Shown here: positions 1-8,626 of the stretch, one piece after another
Numbering within the stretch: the stretch's first letter is position 1
How the letters are laid out: each line of letters opens with the position of its first letter
Assembly (NCBI GenBank): GCA_026986375.1
Contig: JALSOQ010000009.1
Span: forward strand, 62,001 to 126,000
Direction: 5' to 3'
Source of the DNA: Archaeoglobaceae archaeon
GTDB lineage: Archaea > Halobacteriota > Archaeoglobi > Archaeoglobales > Archaeoglobaceae
Length of the DNA: 64,000 nucleotides
Made by a program: the position numbers and the translations under genes
Notes under the pieces: generated by a model
Told to the model about the DNA's origin: nothing
Seen by the model: only the letters and a program-made list of their open reading frames with translations
Databases searched by the model: none

Positions 1-2
1 AG

Positions 3-674
3 GTCATCAACGTCGGATCTACCGCTGGGATATTGGCCGTGAAGAGGGGAGAAGCAGATATAGCTGGAGTCCATCTTTTGGATGAGGAGACGGGCGAATA
101 CAACGTTCCTTATCTGATCAAATACGGGCTGAGCGGGAAGGCGGTTTTGGTGAAGGGTTACGTCAGGGAACAGGGGTTCATAGTGGCGAAGGGGAATCCG
201 AAGAAAATTAGGGGATTCGAGGATCTGCTGAGGGATGACGTCACCTTCATAAACAGGAATCCCGGCTCCGGGACGAGGGTTCTTTTGGACATGAACCTGA
301 AGAGAATTGCTGAGGAGATGGGCGTTGAATTCGATGAGCTAAGGAAAAGGATAAAGGGTTACGACGTAGAGGCGAAAACACACAATGCCGTAGCTGTCGC
401 CGTTCTAATGGGGAAAGCAGACGTGGGATTGGGGATTAGAACAGTCGCCGAAAGGTTCGGCTTGGACTTCATCCCCGTCAGGCCCGAGGAGTTCGACTTC
501 GTAATAAGGAAGGACAGGCTCGAAAAGGAATCCGTAAGGCTTTTCTTGGAGGCCTTGAGATCCGAGGAGTTCGAAAAGGAGCTCGAAAAGAGGTTACCGG
601 GCATGAGAGTTACTGAGAGAACGGGAGAGATAGTCGAAATCAGCGATCTTCGAAAGCCCTCCGAACGAGTTTAA
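3..674 (+). CDS. MoeA-associated molybdate-binding (PBP-like) domain protein, 5' truncated
   Basis: The reading frame is open from base 3, so the gene begins upstream of the window; the TTG at 33 is internal. About 223 residues are visible. The segment INVGSTAGILAVKRGEADIAG followed by HLLDEETGEYN is characteristic of the COG1910 periplasmic-binding-like domain. That domain is usually attached to the C-terminus of MoeA or to a ModE-type regulator, where it senses molybdate or tungstate. Further family features are NRNPGSGTR (substrate loop) and H-A-VA-V-GKAD. In archaea the upstream part is normally MoeA (molybdenum insertase), but that part is not visible here, so the fusion is inferred. The 3' end overlaps the convergent thiC by 35 bases. 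Confidence 0.85.
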   Translation, partial: VINVGSTAGILAVKRGEADIAGVHLLDEETGEYNVPYLIKYGLSGKAVLVKGYVREQGFIVAKGNPKKIRGFEDLLRDDVTFINRNPGSGTRVLLDMNLKRIAEEMGVEFDELRKRIKGYDVEAKTHNAVAVAVLMGKADVGLGIRTVAERFGLDFIPVRPEEFDFVIRKDRLEKESVRLFLEALRSEEFEKELEKRLPGMRVTERTGEIVEISDLRKPSERV

Positions 675-1923
675 TTGCGCAGAGATCTCCGCACATGCTA
701 CACCCTTCCCCTTTGGGCCTTCTCCTCTCCCATATTTCCCTCGCCTTCTCCGGATCTATCGCGAGCTTGAACTGGGTCTCCCAATCGAACTTCTTCCTTG
801 CCAGAGACATGAGGTAGTCTATCTGCCTCGCCTTCTCCCTCTGCCCCTCCTTTATCAGATCCACCGCATGTGCTGCTATCTTCGCGGCTATGACTCCCTC
901 CTTCACGTCTTCAACCGTAGGCAGTGCGAGGTGTTCCGAAGGCGTAACGTAGCATATGAAGTCCGCTCCCGCCATTCCAGCCACGGCGGCACCTATGGCC
1001 GCTGCGATGTGGTCGTATCCCAATGCTATGTCCGTAACGAGCGGGCCTAAGAGGTAGAGGGGTGCGTTTTTCGTTACGAACTTCATGGCCTTAACCGAAG
1101 TTTCTATCTCGTCTAAGGGCACGTGTCCCGGCCCTTCGACTATTGCCTGAACTCCGGCTTCTCTGCACTTCTCAACCAACTCTCCCAAAACTATGAACTC
1201 CATGAACTTCGCCCTATCGCTTGCATCGTGCAGACATCCCGGCCTGAAGGCGTCGCCCAAGCTTATCGTGACGTCGTATTCCTTCAAAATTTCGAGGAGG
1301 TAGTCGAAGTTCGCGTAATACGGATTTTCCTTCTCGTTGTGTAGCATCCAGCCGATTATTATCGCCCCTCCTCTACTCACAACGCCCAAAAGCCTTCCGC
1401 TCCTCCTGAGCCTCTCCACGGTTACCCAGTTGACGCCGGCGTGGATCGTCATGAAGTCCACTCCATCCCTTGCGTGCTTTTCCACAGCCTTGAAAAAGTG
1501 ATCCTCGTCCATGTCAACAACAACCTTCGCCATCCTCGCCGCCTGATATATCGGGACGGTTCCGAAGGGAACATCAACGACGTCCATTATCTTCCTCCTA
1601 ATGTAATCCAAGTCTCCGGCCGTGGAGAGATCCATGACAGCGTCCGCCCCATACTTCTGCGCGACTATCGCCTTTTCTACTTCCTCCTCTACGTTCACGT
1701 AATCGATGGAAGTTCCGACGTTAGCGTTGATCTTCGTCTTAACGAGTCTGCCAATCGCCCTCGCCTTGAATCCGTCCTCCTTCCTAACGTTTCTGGGAAC
1801 TACAACTTCACCCTTGGCGATGAGCTTGACGATTAAATTGAGATCTATACCCTCGTATTTCGCAACATCCTCAAGCCATTCGGGAGCTTTACCCTTCTTT
1901 GCCATTTCGACGAGGGTTTCCAT
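640..1923 (-). CDS. thiC: Phosphomethylpyrimidine synthase ThiC (HMP-P synthase)
   Basis: Radical-SAM enzyme converting aminoimidazole ribotide (AIR) to hydroxymethylpyrimidine phosphate for thiamine biosynthesis. The protein is 427 residues, the compact archaeal length without the bacterial N-terminal extension. Visible family segments are NANVGTSIDY, DLSTAGD, FMTIHAGV, SRGGAI, SLGDAFRPG, EGPGHVP, GPLVTDIALGYDHI and a C-terminal cysteine cluster CSMCGDLCAIK. That cluster reads CX2CX3C here, whereas bacterial ThiC has CX2CX4C. ATG at 1923. No thiamine riboswitch could be recognised in the 85 bases between the start and tRNA-Leu. Converges on the molybdate-binding gene with a short overlap. 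Confidence 0.95.
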   Translation of the reverse strand: METLVEMAKKGKAPEWLEDVAKYEGIDLNLIVKLIAKGEVVVPRNVRKEDGFKARAIGRLVKTKINANVGTSIDYVNVEEEVEKAIVAQKYGADAVMDLSTAGDLDYIRRKIMDVVDVPFGTVPIYQAARMAKVVVDMDEDHFFKAVEKHARDGVDFMTIHAGVNWVTVERLRRSGRLLGVVSRGGAIIIGWMLHNEKENPYYANFDYLLEILKEYDVTISLGDAFRPGCLHDASDRAKFMEFIVLGELVEKCREAGVQAIVEGPGHVPLDEIETSVKAMKFVTKNAPLYLLGPLVTDIALGYDHIAAAIGAAVAGMAGADFICYVTPSEHLALPTVEDVKEGVIAAKIAAHAVDLIKEGQREKARQIDYLMSLARKKFDWETQFKLAIDPEKAREIWERRRPKGEGCSMCGDLCAIKLVRRAFEDR

Positions 1924-2009
1924 TGGAGGAATTTTGTCTTAATTAGGATAAATATTTTGCCGACCGCTAAGCAAAAACGTCAAATATCTTGAGGAACAAT
2001 CGATTTCGA

Positions 2010-2094
2010 GCGGGGGTTGCCGAGTCAGGACAAAGGCGCGGGATTCAGGGTCCCGTCCCGTAGGGGTTCGTGGGTTCAAATCCCACCCCCCGCA
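2010..2094 (+). tRNA. tRNA-Leu (anticodon CAG)
   Basis: An 85-nt class II tRNA. The acceptor stem GCGGGGG pairs with CCCCCGC and is followed by discriminator A. The anticodon arm CGGGA-TTCAGGG-TCCCG gives anticodon CAG. A long variable arm follows, and the T arm is GTGGG-TTCAAAT-CCCAC. CCA is not encoded. No intron is seen. An A/T-rich element (CAAATAT, around 1981) lies about 25 bases upstream, as expected for an archaeal promoter. Confidence 0.97.
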
Positions 2095-2157
2095 TGCTTT
2101 TATAATTAAAACAAATCAATATAAAACAAAATCAGTTTTAAGTAGTTTTTAAAAGAG

Positions 2158-2231
2158 TGCCCGGACCCGGATTTGAACCGGGGACAACGCGGTCTTCAGC
2201 CGCGCGCTCTCCCTGGCTGAGCTACCCGGGC
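2158..2231 (-). tRNA. tRNA-Phe (anticodon GAA)
   Basis: A 74-nt tRNA on the minus strand. Acceptor GCCCGGG pairs with TCCGGGC (one G-U), with discriminator A. The D arm is GCTC..GAGC. The anticodon arm CGCGG-CTGAAGA-CCGCG gives GAA. The T arm is CCCGG-TTCAAAT-CCGGG. No intron and no encoded CCA. It converges with tRNA-Leu, 63 bases apart, across an A/T-rich spacer. Confidence 0.97.
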
Positions 2232-2336
2232 TTAAAGATACTCAGGTTGGAAGGGTATTTTTAGTTTTTGGTTTTGGGAATGTGAAATTTATATTTAATT
2301 ATAAAGATTATTTCTTCGTTAATTCGACGCAAAACG

Positions 2337-2344
2337 TTTAAATA
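2337..2344 (+). promoter_or_regulatory. TATA box for 5S rRNA
   Basis: TTTAAATA preceded by a purine-rich AAAACG, which fits BRE plus TATA. It ends 23 bases before the first base of the 5S rRNA, the spacing expected for archaeal transcription starting at the mature 5' end. Confidence 0.75.
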
Positions 2345-2366
2345 TCCGAACGAAACATGCTATTTT

Positions 2367-2488
2367 GCCGACGGCCATAGGGATCGGGGAAACACCCGGA
2401 CTCATTCCGAACCCGGAAGTTAAGCCCGATCCCGTTCCGCGTTGTACTGTGCTCCGAGAGGGCACGGGAAGCGCGGAAGCCGTCGGCA
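2367..2488 (+). rRNA. rrf: 5S ribosomal RNA (unlinked to 16S/23S)
   Basis: About 122 nt. The terminal helix is formed by GCCGACGGC and GCCGTCGGC. The internal segment with CCGAACCCGGAAGTTAAGCC is the near-universal 5S core, and a GGCACGGGAAGCGC arm follows. No 16S or 23S gene lies nearby and the gene has its own promoter, so this 5S is transcribed alone, as in Archaeoglobus. Exact ends are uncertain by one or two bases. Confidence 0.95.
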
Positions 2489-2536
2489 TTATAAAATAAT
2501 AAAGCATTAATACTTACAGTTCTTACAATCGAATTG

Positions 2537-3286
2537 ATGAAGACAGCCGAAAAGATCGTAGTTTTCATCGTCATCATAACTGGTTTTGGTATGCTGACCG
2601 TTTCGCTCGCATCCCTTTACAACGATCTCTCCTTGGAGAGGGGAGTAATGTATTACGCCGTCGACTTCATGTTCTTCGCTTTTAGCGTTCTCCTGATAGG
2701 TGGGGGAATAAGACTATACAGAAGAATTCTGGCATACGAAGCTTTGGCGGATGTTATTGTAGATGAAGTTCTCTATGAAAGGTTAAAACCTCTTTTGGAA
2801 CAGATAGCTTTCAGCACCGTAGAAATAGATGAGGTAAAAACGAAGCTTTCCGAAATAGAGAATGAATTAAAAAGAATAGAATCTGCAGAATATAAGGTTC
2901 CTGCGGTTGGGAACGTGATGTTTTACATCAAAACCATAATGGTGGCGATGTTCTTCTTCGGATTCTACCTGTTCATGATAAATTTCATTCTTCCATACGA
3001 GGTTTTTCTGTACGTTGTTCTCTACGTTATATGGTGGGCTTTTATCACTCAGGAGTTTCGGCTGTTCGACAGAATGGAGGCATGGGTCGTTCTCTGCATA
3101 CCTATCTTAATAGTTCCCTCCGCTTCAATAATAATCGACTCGATCTTCGGAATGGTGGCCGCAAGGGCGGTCGCCTTTTGGAGTGCTGTCGTTTACGCAT
3201 ACCTCTATTACCTATACGCCAAGAAACTCGCCACATCACCCCGAGAGCCGATCAAGTTCGAACTCCTTAAAGCCTCAAAGAAGTAG
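2537..3286 (+). CDS. Hypothetical membrane protein with central coiled coil
   Basis: Not recognised as a known family. The 249-residue product (from the ATG at 2537, preferred over an adjacent TTG) has two N-terminal membrane segments, at roughly residues 8-28 and 38-60. A charged helical stretch of about 70 residues with heptad-like spacing follows (VKTKLSEIENELKRIES). Four further hydrophobic helices fill residues 130-235. This looks like an integral membrane protein with a cytoplasmic helical domain. Nothing nearby gives its function; the next gene encodes a soluble coiled-coil protein in the same direction, 112 bases away. Confidence 0.75.
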   Translation: MKTAEKIVVFIVIITGFGMLTVSLASLYNDLSLERGVMYYAVDFMFFAFSVLLIGGGIRLYRRILAYEALADVIVDEVLYERLKPLLEQIAFSTVEIDEVKTKLSEIENELKRIESAEYKVPAVGNVMFYIKTIMVAMFFFGFYLFMINFILPYEVFLYVVLYVIWWAFITQEFRLFDRMEAWVVLCIPILIVPSASIIIDSIFGMVAARAVAFWSAVVYAYLYYLYAKKLATSPREPIKFELLKASKK

Positions 3287-3398
3287 TATGCCAAGCCAAA
3301 TCACGGTAATCTATCTCGAAAAGTTTTTAAATTGATTCCTTGGCATAATTCGTGCAAGCTCACCAATTCAACGAACAAAAAAAGGCTGTTGTGAGACC

Positions 3399-4259
3399 AT
3401 GACGTTAGATAAATTGGAGGAAAGAAAGGAGCAGTTGGAGAAGGAACTGCAGGAGCTCATAGAAAAGAGAGATCAACTGAACAAAGCCGCGAAGGAGTAT
3501 AGGGCAAAGAGAGATCAGCTAAATCAGGAAGTAAAGGATTTGATAGCGAAGGCCAAAGAGTTGAAGGCAAAGAGGGACGAGTTGAACTCCAAGGCTAAGG
3601 AGCTAAGGAGTCAGAAGAGCGAGCTTTACAGAGAGATAGATGCACTTTACAAGGAACTCGACCAGTTGAGGAGGAGTATAGACAGGGGGGGTAGACCGCT
3701 CGGCGAGATAGAGAGGGAAATAAGAAGGCTGGAGTTCATACAGCAGACGACCGTTATGACTATAGAGAGGGAAAGGGCGCTCGTGGAGAGGATAGCGAGA
3801 TTGAGGAGGGAGTTGGAGGAAAGGAAGCAACAGTTGGAGAAGCACGAGGAGTTCAAGAGGTTGATCGCCAGGATTAGAGAGCTGAAGGCGCAGGTTAGGG
3901 AGATCCATCAGGAGATGATGAAGTTCGTGGAAGAGGCGGACAAGTATCACGAGGAGATGGTAAAGATATTCAGTGAGGTCGATCAGAAGAGGAAGCTGGC
4001 GGATGAAATGCACGAGAAGTATCTTGAAAGCAAGAGGGAAGCGGACAGATGTCACGCGGAGATAATAAGAATAAGGAAGGATTTGAAGGATCTAGACAAG
4101 GTCATAAAGGCTCTAAAGGCCAGAATTACGAAGAGCAAGGAGGAGAGGGAGAAGGAAGAGCTCATCAGAAGGGCGAGGGAAATATACGAGATGTTCAAGA
4201 GGGGAGAGAAAATCGAGACGGAAGATCTGCTGTTACTTCAGAGGGCAGGTTTGATCTGA
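3399..4259 (+). CDS. Archaeal coiled-coil protein (COG1340-like)
   Basis: A 286-residue, highly charged, almost entirely helical protein. Its N-terminal third repeats an 11-14 residue pattern built on AKRDELN / EKRDQLN / AKELKAKRDELN, typical of the COG1340 group of archaeal coiled-coil proteins. These are often misannotated as phosphoserine phosphatase because of low-complexity similarity, and I see no phosphatase motif. No membrane segment or signal peptide. The C-terminal 40 residues (RAREIYEMFKRGEKIETEDLLLLQ) form a short, less charged conserved tail. The biochemical role is unknown; family members are long intracellular rods. A run of T residues after the stop may end the transcript. Confidence 0.8.
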   Translation: MTLDKLEERKEQLEKELQELIEKRDQLNKAAKEYRAKRDQLNQEVKDLIAKAKELKAKRDELNSKAKELRSQKSELYREIDALYKELDQLRRSIDRGGRPLGEIEREIRRLEFIQQTTVMTIERERALVERIARLRRELEERKQQLEKHEEFKRLIARIRELKAQVREIHQEMMKFVEEADKYHEEMVKIFSEVDQKRKLADEMHEKYLESKREADRCHAEIIRIRKDLKDLDKVIKALKARITKSKEEREKEELIRRAREIYEMFKRGEKIETEDLLLLQRAGLI

Positions 4260-4283
4260 CCTTCTTTTTTACGTCGATTTTTT
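4260..4283 (+). terminator. Oligo-T terminator candidate
   Basis: T-rich stretch immediately after the coiled-coil gene, with runs of six and seven T. Archaeal termination commonly uses such tracts without a hairpin. Confidence 0.4.
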
Positions 4284-4290
4284 ATCTTCC

Positions 4291-5271
4291 ATGCTTCAAC
4301 TTCCAAACGTGCAGGAAGAAATACGCAAGAGCGTAATAAGAATAGTTGCTCTGCTTGTAGGTGTAATAATATTTGGAACACTCGCATATCACTTCATAGA
4401 GGGCTGGCCCCTCTTCGACTGCCTATACATGACTGTCATAACGATAACCACGACGGGCTACAGAGAAGTAGGGAAGATGGGAGTTTACGGCAAAATCCTA
4501 TCCATGTTCCTCATGTTCTTCGGAGTCGGAATATTCATGTATTCCATAAACGTTCTCGTTCCCGTTTTAGTTGAAAGGAGGATTAAAAGGTGGGACAGGA
4601 TGATAGAGAAGATGAGGGATCACTACATTGTATGCGGTTTCGGTCTCATGGGAAGGGAGATAGCCAAGGAGTTGGGGAAGGATAAAGTCGTAATAATAGA
4701 CAGCGACATAAACAAGGTCGAGGCGGCGAGGATGAGGGGATATCTGGCGGTTCACGGCGACGCTACGGATGAAGCAATTCTGGAGAAGGCGGGAGTTAGA
4801 AGGGCGAGAGTAATCGTTGGATGCATGACTGATGTCTGCAACGCGTTCGCCCTGCTTGCGGCCAAGGACCTCAATCCGAAAATATACACCATCGCCGTGC
4901 TGAGAAATCCCGACGCGGAGAGGAAGCTGAGGAGGGTGGGAGTCGACCTAATCCTTTCCCCTTACAAGGATGTGGCGAAGAAAGTCTTTGCAATACTGAT
5001 GAGACCGGCTACGGTGGAGTTCATAGAGACGATAATGGGAAGGAAAGGGGATTCCTTCCTGCTGGAGAAGATCGTCCTCGAAAAGGGAGAACTGATAGGT
5101 AAGACTCTCAGGGAGCTCGATCTCAGAAGGCGTTTCGGATGTATGGTGGTCGCGATAGCGAGGGACGGAAATCTCCTCCTTCCCGATCCCAATCTGAGGC
5201 TCGAAAAGGGGGACGTTCTCTTCGTAATAGGAAGGGAAGAGGATTTGAGGAAGCTCGATGAGGTGATATGA
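4291..5271 (+). CDS. Two-TM potassium channel with RCK (TrkA-N/TrkA-C) domains
   Basis: A 326-residue MthK-like channel. A first membrane helix (residues 14-36) is followed by a pore loop with filter TTTGYREV (53-60) and a second helix (65-92). A cytoplasmic RCK-N domain comes next, with nucleotide-binding GFGLMG (116-121) and acidic DSD at the end of the second strand, then a TrkA-C domain from about residue 245 (GELIGKTLREL). The filter keeps T-x-G-Y but has R where most K+ channels have G/D. This is seen in some archaeal members, so potassium selectivity is probable but not certain. The gene overlaps the following Toprim gene by four bases (ATGA), suggesting co-translation. Confidence 0.9.
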   Translation: MLQLPNVQEEIRKSVIRIVALLVGVIIFGTLAYHFIEGWPLFDCLYMTVITITTTGYREVGKMGVYGKILSMFLMFFGVGIFMYSINVLVPVLVERRIKRWDRMIEKMRDHYIVCGFGLMGREIAKELGKDKVVIIDSDINKVEAARMRGYLAVHGDATDEAILEKAGVRRARVIVGCMTDVCNAFALLAAKDLNPKIYTIAVLRNPDAERKLRRVGVDLILSPYKDVAKKVFAILMRPATVEFIETIMGRKGDSFLLEKIVLEKGELIGKTLRELDLRRRFGCMVVAIARDGNLLLPDPNLRLEKGDVLFVIGREEDLRKLDEVI

Positions 5272-5657
5272 AGCTGAGCTTGGAAGCGTATCTGAGGCTT
5301 AAAGCTGCCATAGAGGAGCTCGTGGAAAGGGCGGAGGAAGGGGCAGTTATAATAGTCGAAGGCAGGAGGGACGTAGAATCTTTGAGGAGGTTGGGGGTTA
5401 GGGGAAAAATCATAACATCCTCGAACCATTCAAACTCCGAAATAGTCGATTTGGTCGGATGTAGGGAGGTAATCATAATGACGGATTGGGATAGGAGAGG
5501 TGAGAAGTTGAAGGACGACCTCGTCGCGAAGTTTTCTTCTTGGGGCGTCGTGCCGGATGTGGAGATAAGGAGGAGAATATTTTCGATAATCGGAAAAGAA
5601 GTCACGGAAGTGGAAGATTTGGCCGATTTCGTGTTTAAACTGGGGAGATTGGCATGA
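5268..5657 (+). CDS. Small Toprim-domain protein
   Basis: A 129-residue stand-alone Toprim domain. The conserved glutamate is in VIIVEGRRDVESL (residues 28-40), and the acidic DxD-type motif is MTDWDRRG. This is the metal-binding fold of primases, topoisomerases and RNase M5. The archaeal small Toprim family (COG1658/UPF0292 type) is mostly uncharacterised and presumed to act on nucleic acid. The gene is translationally coupled at both ends (ATGA overlaps) to the K+ channel and the heme enzyme, an arrangement with no obvious functional logic. Confidence 0.85.
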   Translation: MKLSLEAYLRLKAAIEELVERAEEGAVIIVEGRRDVESLRRLGVRGKIITSSNHSNSEIVDLVGCREVIIMTDWDRRGEKLKDDLVAKFSSWGVVPDVEIRRRIFSIIGKEVTEVEDLADFVFKLGRLA

Positions 5658-6829
5658 TTCCGATAACGAAGATGGTTACGGGCAAAGCCACGGTATCCAA
5701 GAGGATAACATACGGAGGAGAAGATTCGGACGTTCCTAAAAAGCTCGTCGAGATGAGCAAGGGTTTGAGGCCCGTAGTGGTCTGGAACATCACTAAAGCT
5801 TGCAACTTGAGATGCGTCCACTGCTACGCTTCCGCCGATGTAAGCACTACCGGGGAGCTTACGACCGAGGAGTGCAAGGCGGTCGTGGAGGATCTTGCGG
5901 AGATGAACGTTCCGCTCATCCTCTTCAGCGGAGGAGAACCCTTTCTGAGGAAGGATTTATTCGAAATCGCGAAGTATGCGAAGGAAGGGGGTTTGAAGTT
6001 CGCCCTTTCTACGAACGGAACTCTGATAACCACGGAGGTTGCGGAGAAGATTAAAGAGACTGGGTTCGAATACGTCGGAGTGAGCTTGGACGGAATGCCC
6101 GAAACGAACGATAAGTTTAGAGGGGTCAAAGGGGCTTTCGAAAAGGCTTTCGAAGGTCTTTTGAACGCGAAAGAAGCGGGTCTTCAGACGGGGATAAGGT
6201 TTACCGTAACGAAGTTCAACTTGAAGGACGTTCCGGCGATAATCGATTTGCTTGCGGAAAACGAAATTCCGAGGTTCTGCCTCTATCACTTGGTTCCTTC
6301 CGGCAGGGCGGATTTCAGCTACGATATAAGCCTGAAGGAGAGGAGGGAGCTCGTGGATTGGTTGTTCGACAAGGCGATCGAACTGCACGATGAGGGGTGT
6401 GAGACGGAAATTCTGACCGTAGATAACCCATGCGACGGAGTTTACGTCTGCCTCAAGCTTAGGGAGTTGGACGAAGACCTCGCCGTTAAGGCTTTCGAAT
6501 TCCTGAAGTTTAGGGGAGGAGACAAGAGCGGGGCTCAGCTCGCGAACATAGACATGCACGGAGACGTCCATCCGAACCAGTTCTGGTGGGATCACACGTG
6601 CGGGAACGTTAAAAAAGAGAAGTTCAGCGAAATCTGGCTGAATCCGAAGGATGAGTTGCTGATCAAGCTCAGGAACAAGCTGAACTACTTGAGGGGTAAA
6701 TGCGGTAGGTGTGCTTACAAAGACGTTTGCGGGGGCTTTAGGCTGAGAGCTTTGAGGGCTGGAGACCTCTGGGGGGACGATCCGGACTGCTATCTGAAGG
6801 AGGAGGAAATCCGCCATCGTATGATTTAA
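5654..6829 (+). CDS. ahbC: Radical SAM heme biosynthesis protein, AhbC type (didecarboxysiroheme deacetylase)
   Basis: 391 residues. The radical-SAM cluster motif is CNLRCVHC (Cys50, Cys54, Cys57), followed by FSGGEPFLR and the SPASM-type C-terminal cysteines [12 protein letters not shown] and DCYL. The N-terminal block leading into [16 protein letters not shown] and the signature [14 protein letters not shown] match the AhbC/AhbD/NirJ group. That group converts siroheme-derived intermediates to heme in sulfate reducers and archaea. I favour AhbC (removal of acetate side chains) over AhbD by the N-terminal sequence, but this is recognition rather than an alignment. It overlaps the preceding stop by four bases. 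Confidence 0.8.
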   Translation: MIPITKMVTGKATVSKRITYGGEDSDVPKKLVEMSKGLRPVVVWNITKACNLRCVHCYASADVSTTGELTTEECKAVVEDLAEMNVPLILFSGGEPFLRKDLFEIAKYAKEGGLKFALSTNGTLITTEVAEKIKETGFEYVGVSLDGMPETNDKFRGVKGAFEKAFEGLLNAKEAGLQTGIRFTVTKFNLKDVPAIIDLLAENEIPRFCLYHLVPSGRADFSYDISLKERRELVDWLFDKAIELHDEGCETEILTVDNPCDGVYVCLKLRELDEDLAVKAFEFLKFRGGDKSGAQLANIDMHGDVHPNQFWWDHTCGNVKKEKFSEIWLNPKDELLIKLRNKLNYLRGKCGRCAYKDVCGGFRLRALRAGDLWGDDPDCYLKEEEIRHRMI

Positions 6830-6833
6830 ATAC
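6824..6833 (+). promoter_or_regulatory. TATA box for aIF2-gamma operon
   Basis: ATTTAAATAC overlaps the stop codon of the upstream heme gene and lies 23 bases before the ATG at 6856. This spacing predicts a nearly leaderless transcript. Confidence 0.65.
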
Positions 6834-6855
6834 ATCGCTGACGTCTTGGAGAATC

Positions 6856-8085
6856 ATGATAGACGAGGACGCTCCTCTTCCGGAGGTAAACATAGGATTG
6901 GTCGGTCACGTTGATCACGGTAAAACGACATTGGTTGCGGCTTTGAGCGGTGTTTGGACTGACAGACATAGCGAGGAGATAAAGAGGGGAATTACGATAA
7001 GGTTGGGTTACGCGGACGCGACTTTTAGGAAATGTCCGGAATGCGAACCTCCTCAGGCCTACACCACCGAAAGGATATGTCCGATTCACGGGATAAAGAC
7101 GGAGGTTCTGAGGACGGTGAGCTTCGTCGATAGTCCGGGGCACGAAATGCTGATGGCGACGATGCTCAGCGGTGCGGCGCTTATGGACGGAGCCATTTTG
7201 GTAATAGCGGCGAACGAGAAATGTCCCCGCCCCCAGACGAAGGAGCATCTGATGGCTCTGGAGATAATTGGAGTCGATAAAATCGTGATAGCTCAGAACA
7301 AGATAGATACGGTTCCGAAGGAGAGGATTCTTGAGAACTACCGTGAGATCAAGGAGTTCATAAAGGGAACCATTGCGGAAAACGCCCCTATAATTCCAAT
7401 TTCTGCCCAGCAGAAGGTGAACATAGACGCTTTGATAGAGGCGATAGAGGAGACGATTCCTACTCCTGAGAGGGATCTCGATTCTCCTCCTTTGATGCAC
7501 ATAGCGAGAAGCTTCGACGTGAACAAACCCGGAACCAAGCCCGAAAACTTGGTCGGGGGAGTGGTGGGAGGTTCCCTCGCGAGGGGAAGGCTGAGGGTCG
7601 GAGATGAGATAGAGATAAGGCCGGGAATAAAGGACGAAAGGGGAAACTGGCAACCCCTCCACTCAGAAGTGGTAAGCATAATGGCATCTGGCAGAAAGGT
7701 GGATGAAGCTACGCCGGGCGGTTTGATCGGAGTGGCTACGAAGCTCGATCCGGTGCTGACGAAGAGCGACGGACTCGTCGGAAACGTCTTGGGACACCCG
7801 AACGAGTTGCCCGATGTTCTGACGGAGTTCACGATGGACGTGAGACTGCTCGAAAGGGTCGTGGGAGTTGAAAAGGAGATGGAGGTGGAGAAGATAAAGA
7901 TGAACGAACCGCTGATGCTCGTGATCGGGACAGCCGTGACACTCGGAGTCGTTACCTCCGCGAGGGACGATGTCGTTGAAGTGAAGCTGAAGAGGCCGGT
8001 GTGCGCGGAGTCGGGATGGAGGGTGGCGATAAGCAGAAGAGTAGGTGGGAGATGGAGGCTGATAGGTGCAGGAACGATAAGGTGA
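6856..8085 (+). CDS. eif2g: Translation initiation factor aIF2 subunit gamma
   Basis: 409-residue GTPase that carries initiator Met-tRNA to the small ribosomal subunit. The G1 motif is [10 protein letters not shown] (residues 17-26), G3 is DSPGH and G4 is NKID. Beta-barrel domains II and III follow. The zinc knuckle inserted before G3 reads CPEC...CPIH, so the fourth ligand position is histidine where most archaeal homologues have cysteine. The start is set by the upstream TATA box and by family length. The 3' end overlaps a PIN-domain gene by four bases, a pairing conserved in many Euryarchaeota. Confidence 0.95.
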   Translation: MIDEDAPLPEVNIGLVGHVDHGKTTLVAALSGVWTDRHSEEIKRGITIRLGYADATFRKCPECEPPQAYTTERICPIHGIKTEVLRTVSFVDSPGHEMLMATMLSGAALMDGAILVIAANEKCPRPQTKEHLMALEIIGVDKIVIAQNKIDTVPKERILENYREIKEFIKGTIAENAPIIPISAQQKVNIDALIEAIEETIPTPERDLDSPPLMHIARSFDVNKPGTKPENLVGGVVGGSLARGRLRVGDEIEIRPGIKDERGNWQPLHSEVVSIMASGRKVDEATPGGLIGVATKLDPVLTKSDGLVGNVLGHPNELPDVLTEFTMDVRLLERVVGVEKEMEVEKIKMNEPLMLVIGTAVTLGVVTSARDDVVEVKLKRPVCAESGWRVAISRRVGGRWRLIGAGTIR

Positions 8086-8465
8086 GGTGTGCGGTAATAG
8101 ACACGAACGTCCTCATGTATGTGTTCACGGAAAAGGTTGACGTCTTTTCCCAGCTTAGGGAGTTGGGTTTCAACAAATTCATCGTTCCGTCCAAAGTGGT
8201 TGAGGAACTCAGGAATCTGTCCGTATCTCTGACGGGCAAGGAGAGGCAGGCGGCGAAGTTCGCTTTGAATTTGGTGGAGAAGTTCTGCGAGGTCGTGGAT
8301 GTCGAGGCCATAGGAACGGACATAGCCTTGCTTGAAACCGCCAAGAGATGCGGATGCGTTCTTATAACGAACGACAAGGTGCTCAAGAAGAAGGCGAAAT
8401 CGGAGGGTATTCCGATGGGCTATCTGAGGGAAATGAAATACTTGGTGTTGGATTCCGAATTTTAA
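8082..8465 (+). CDS. PIN-domain protein, Fcf1/Utp24-like (COG1412)
   Basis: 127 residues from GTG 8082, which overlaps the aIF2-gamma stop as GTGA; an upstream in-frame start at 8001 would run deep inside that gene. The PIN nuclease acidic residues are visible: the aspartate in [11 protein letters not shown], the glutamate in KVVEEL, the aspartate in [10 protein letters not shown] and those in [13 protein letters not shown]. Archaeal relatives in this position are classed with the 18S rRNA-processing nuclease Fcf1. The neighbourhood with aIF2-gamma supports a ribosome-biogenesis role. Confidence 0.85.
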   Translation: MRCAVIDTNVLMYVFTEKVDVFSQLRELGFNKFIVPSKVVEELRNLSVSLTGKERQAAKFALNLVEKFCEVVDVEAIGTDIALLETAKRCGCVLITNDKVLKKKAKSEGIPMGYLREMKYLVLDSEF

Positions 8466-8625
8466 AAACGACTTTCTATCCACTATCCCGTATTCTTCGA
8501 GTATCTTGAGCTTGTCCGAAAGAACTCTCGAACTGACGTTCAGAATCCTTCTGAGTTCGTTGAAGCTTGAAGTAAAGACAGTAGATTATCTGAGGGTTCC
8601 ACTTCGAAAGGATTACCGAAAGGTG
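8466..8625 (-). pseudogene. Remnant of HxlR-family winged-helix regulator
   Basis: Two adjacent minus-strand frames together spell an HxlR-type helix-turn-helix core. The first reads LSVILSKWNPQIIYCLYF. The second, one frame over, reads FNELRRILNVSSRVLSDKLK then ILEEYGIVDRKSF. These match the family pattern GGKW..IL..L...FNELRR....S.RVLS.RLKELE..GLV.R. The frame change lies near 8565 and probably reflects a small deletion. The start and the C-terminal wing are missing: one end abuts the PIN gene, the other abuts a broken epimerase. Not a functional gene. Confidence 0.75.
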
Positions 8626-8626
8626 A

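Noticed and set aside
1924-2009. Thiamine riboswitch upstream of thiC
   Set aside because: The 85-base region lacks the conserved CUGAGA and ACCUGA-type elements on the minus strand.
3399-4259. Phosphoserine phosphatase
   Set aside because: This label is attached to some homologues, but no DxDxT haloacid dehalogenase motif exists in the coiled-coil sequence.
7338-8483. 381-codon open frame antisense to aIF2-gamma
   Set aside because: It is a shadow of the aIF2-gamma and PIN genes, without its own ribosome-binding site and with biased, repetitive composition. Only its very first codons coincide with the HxlR remnant.
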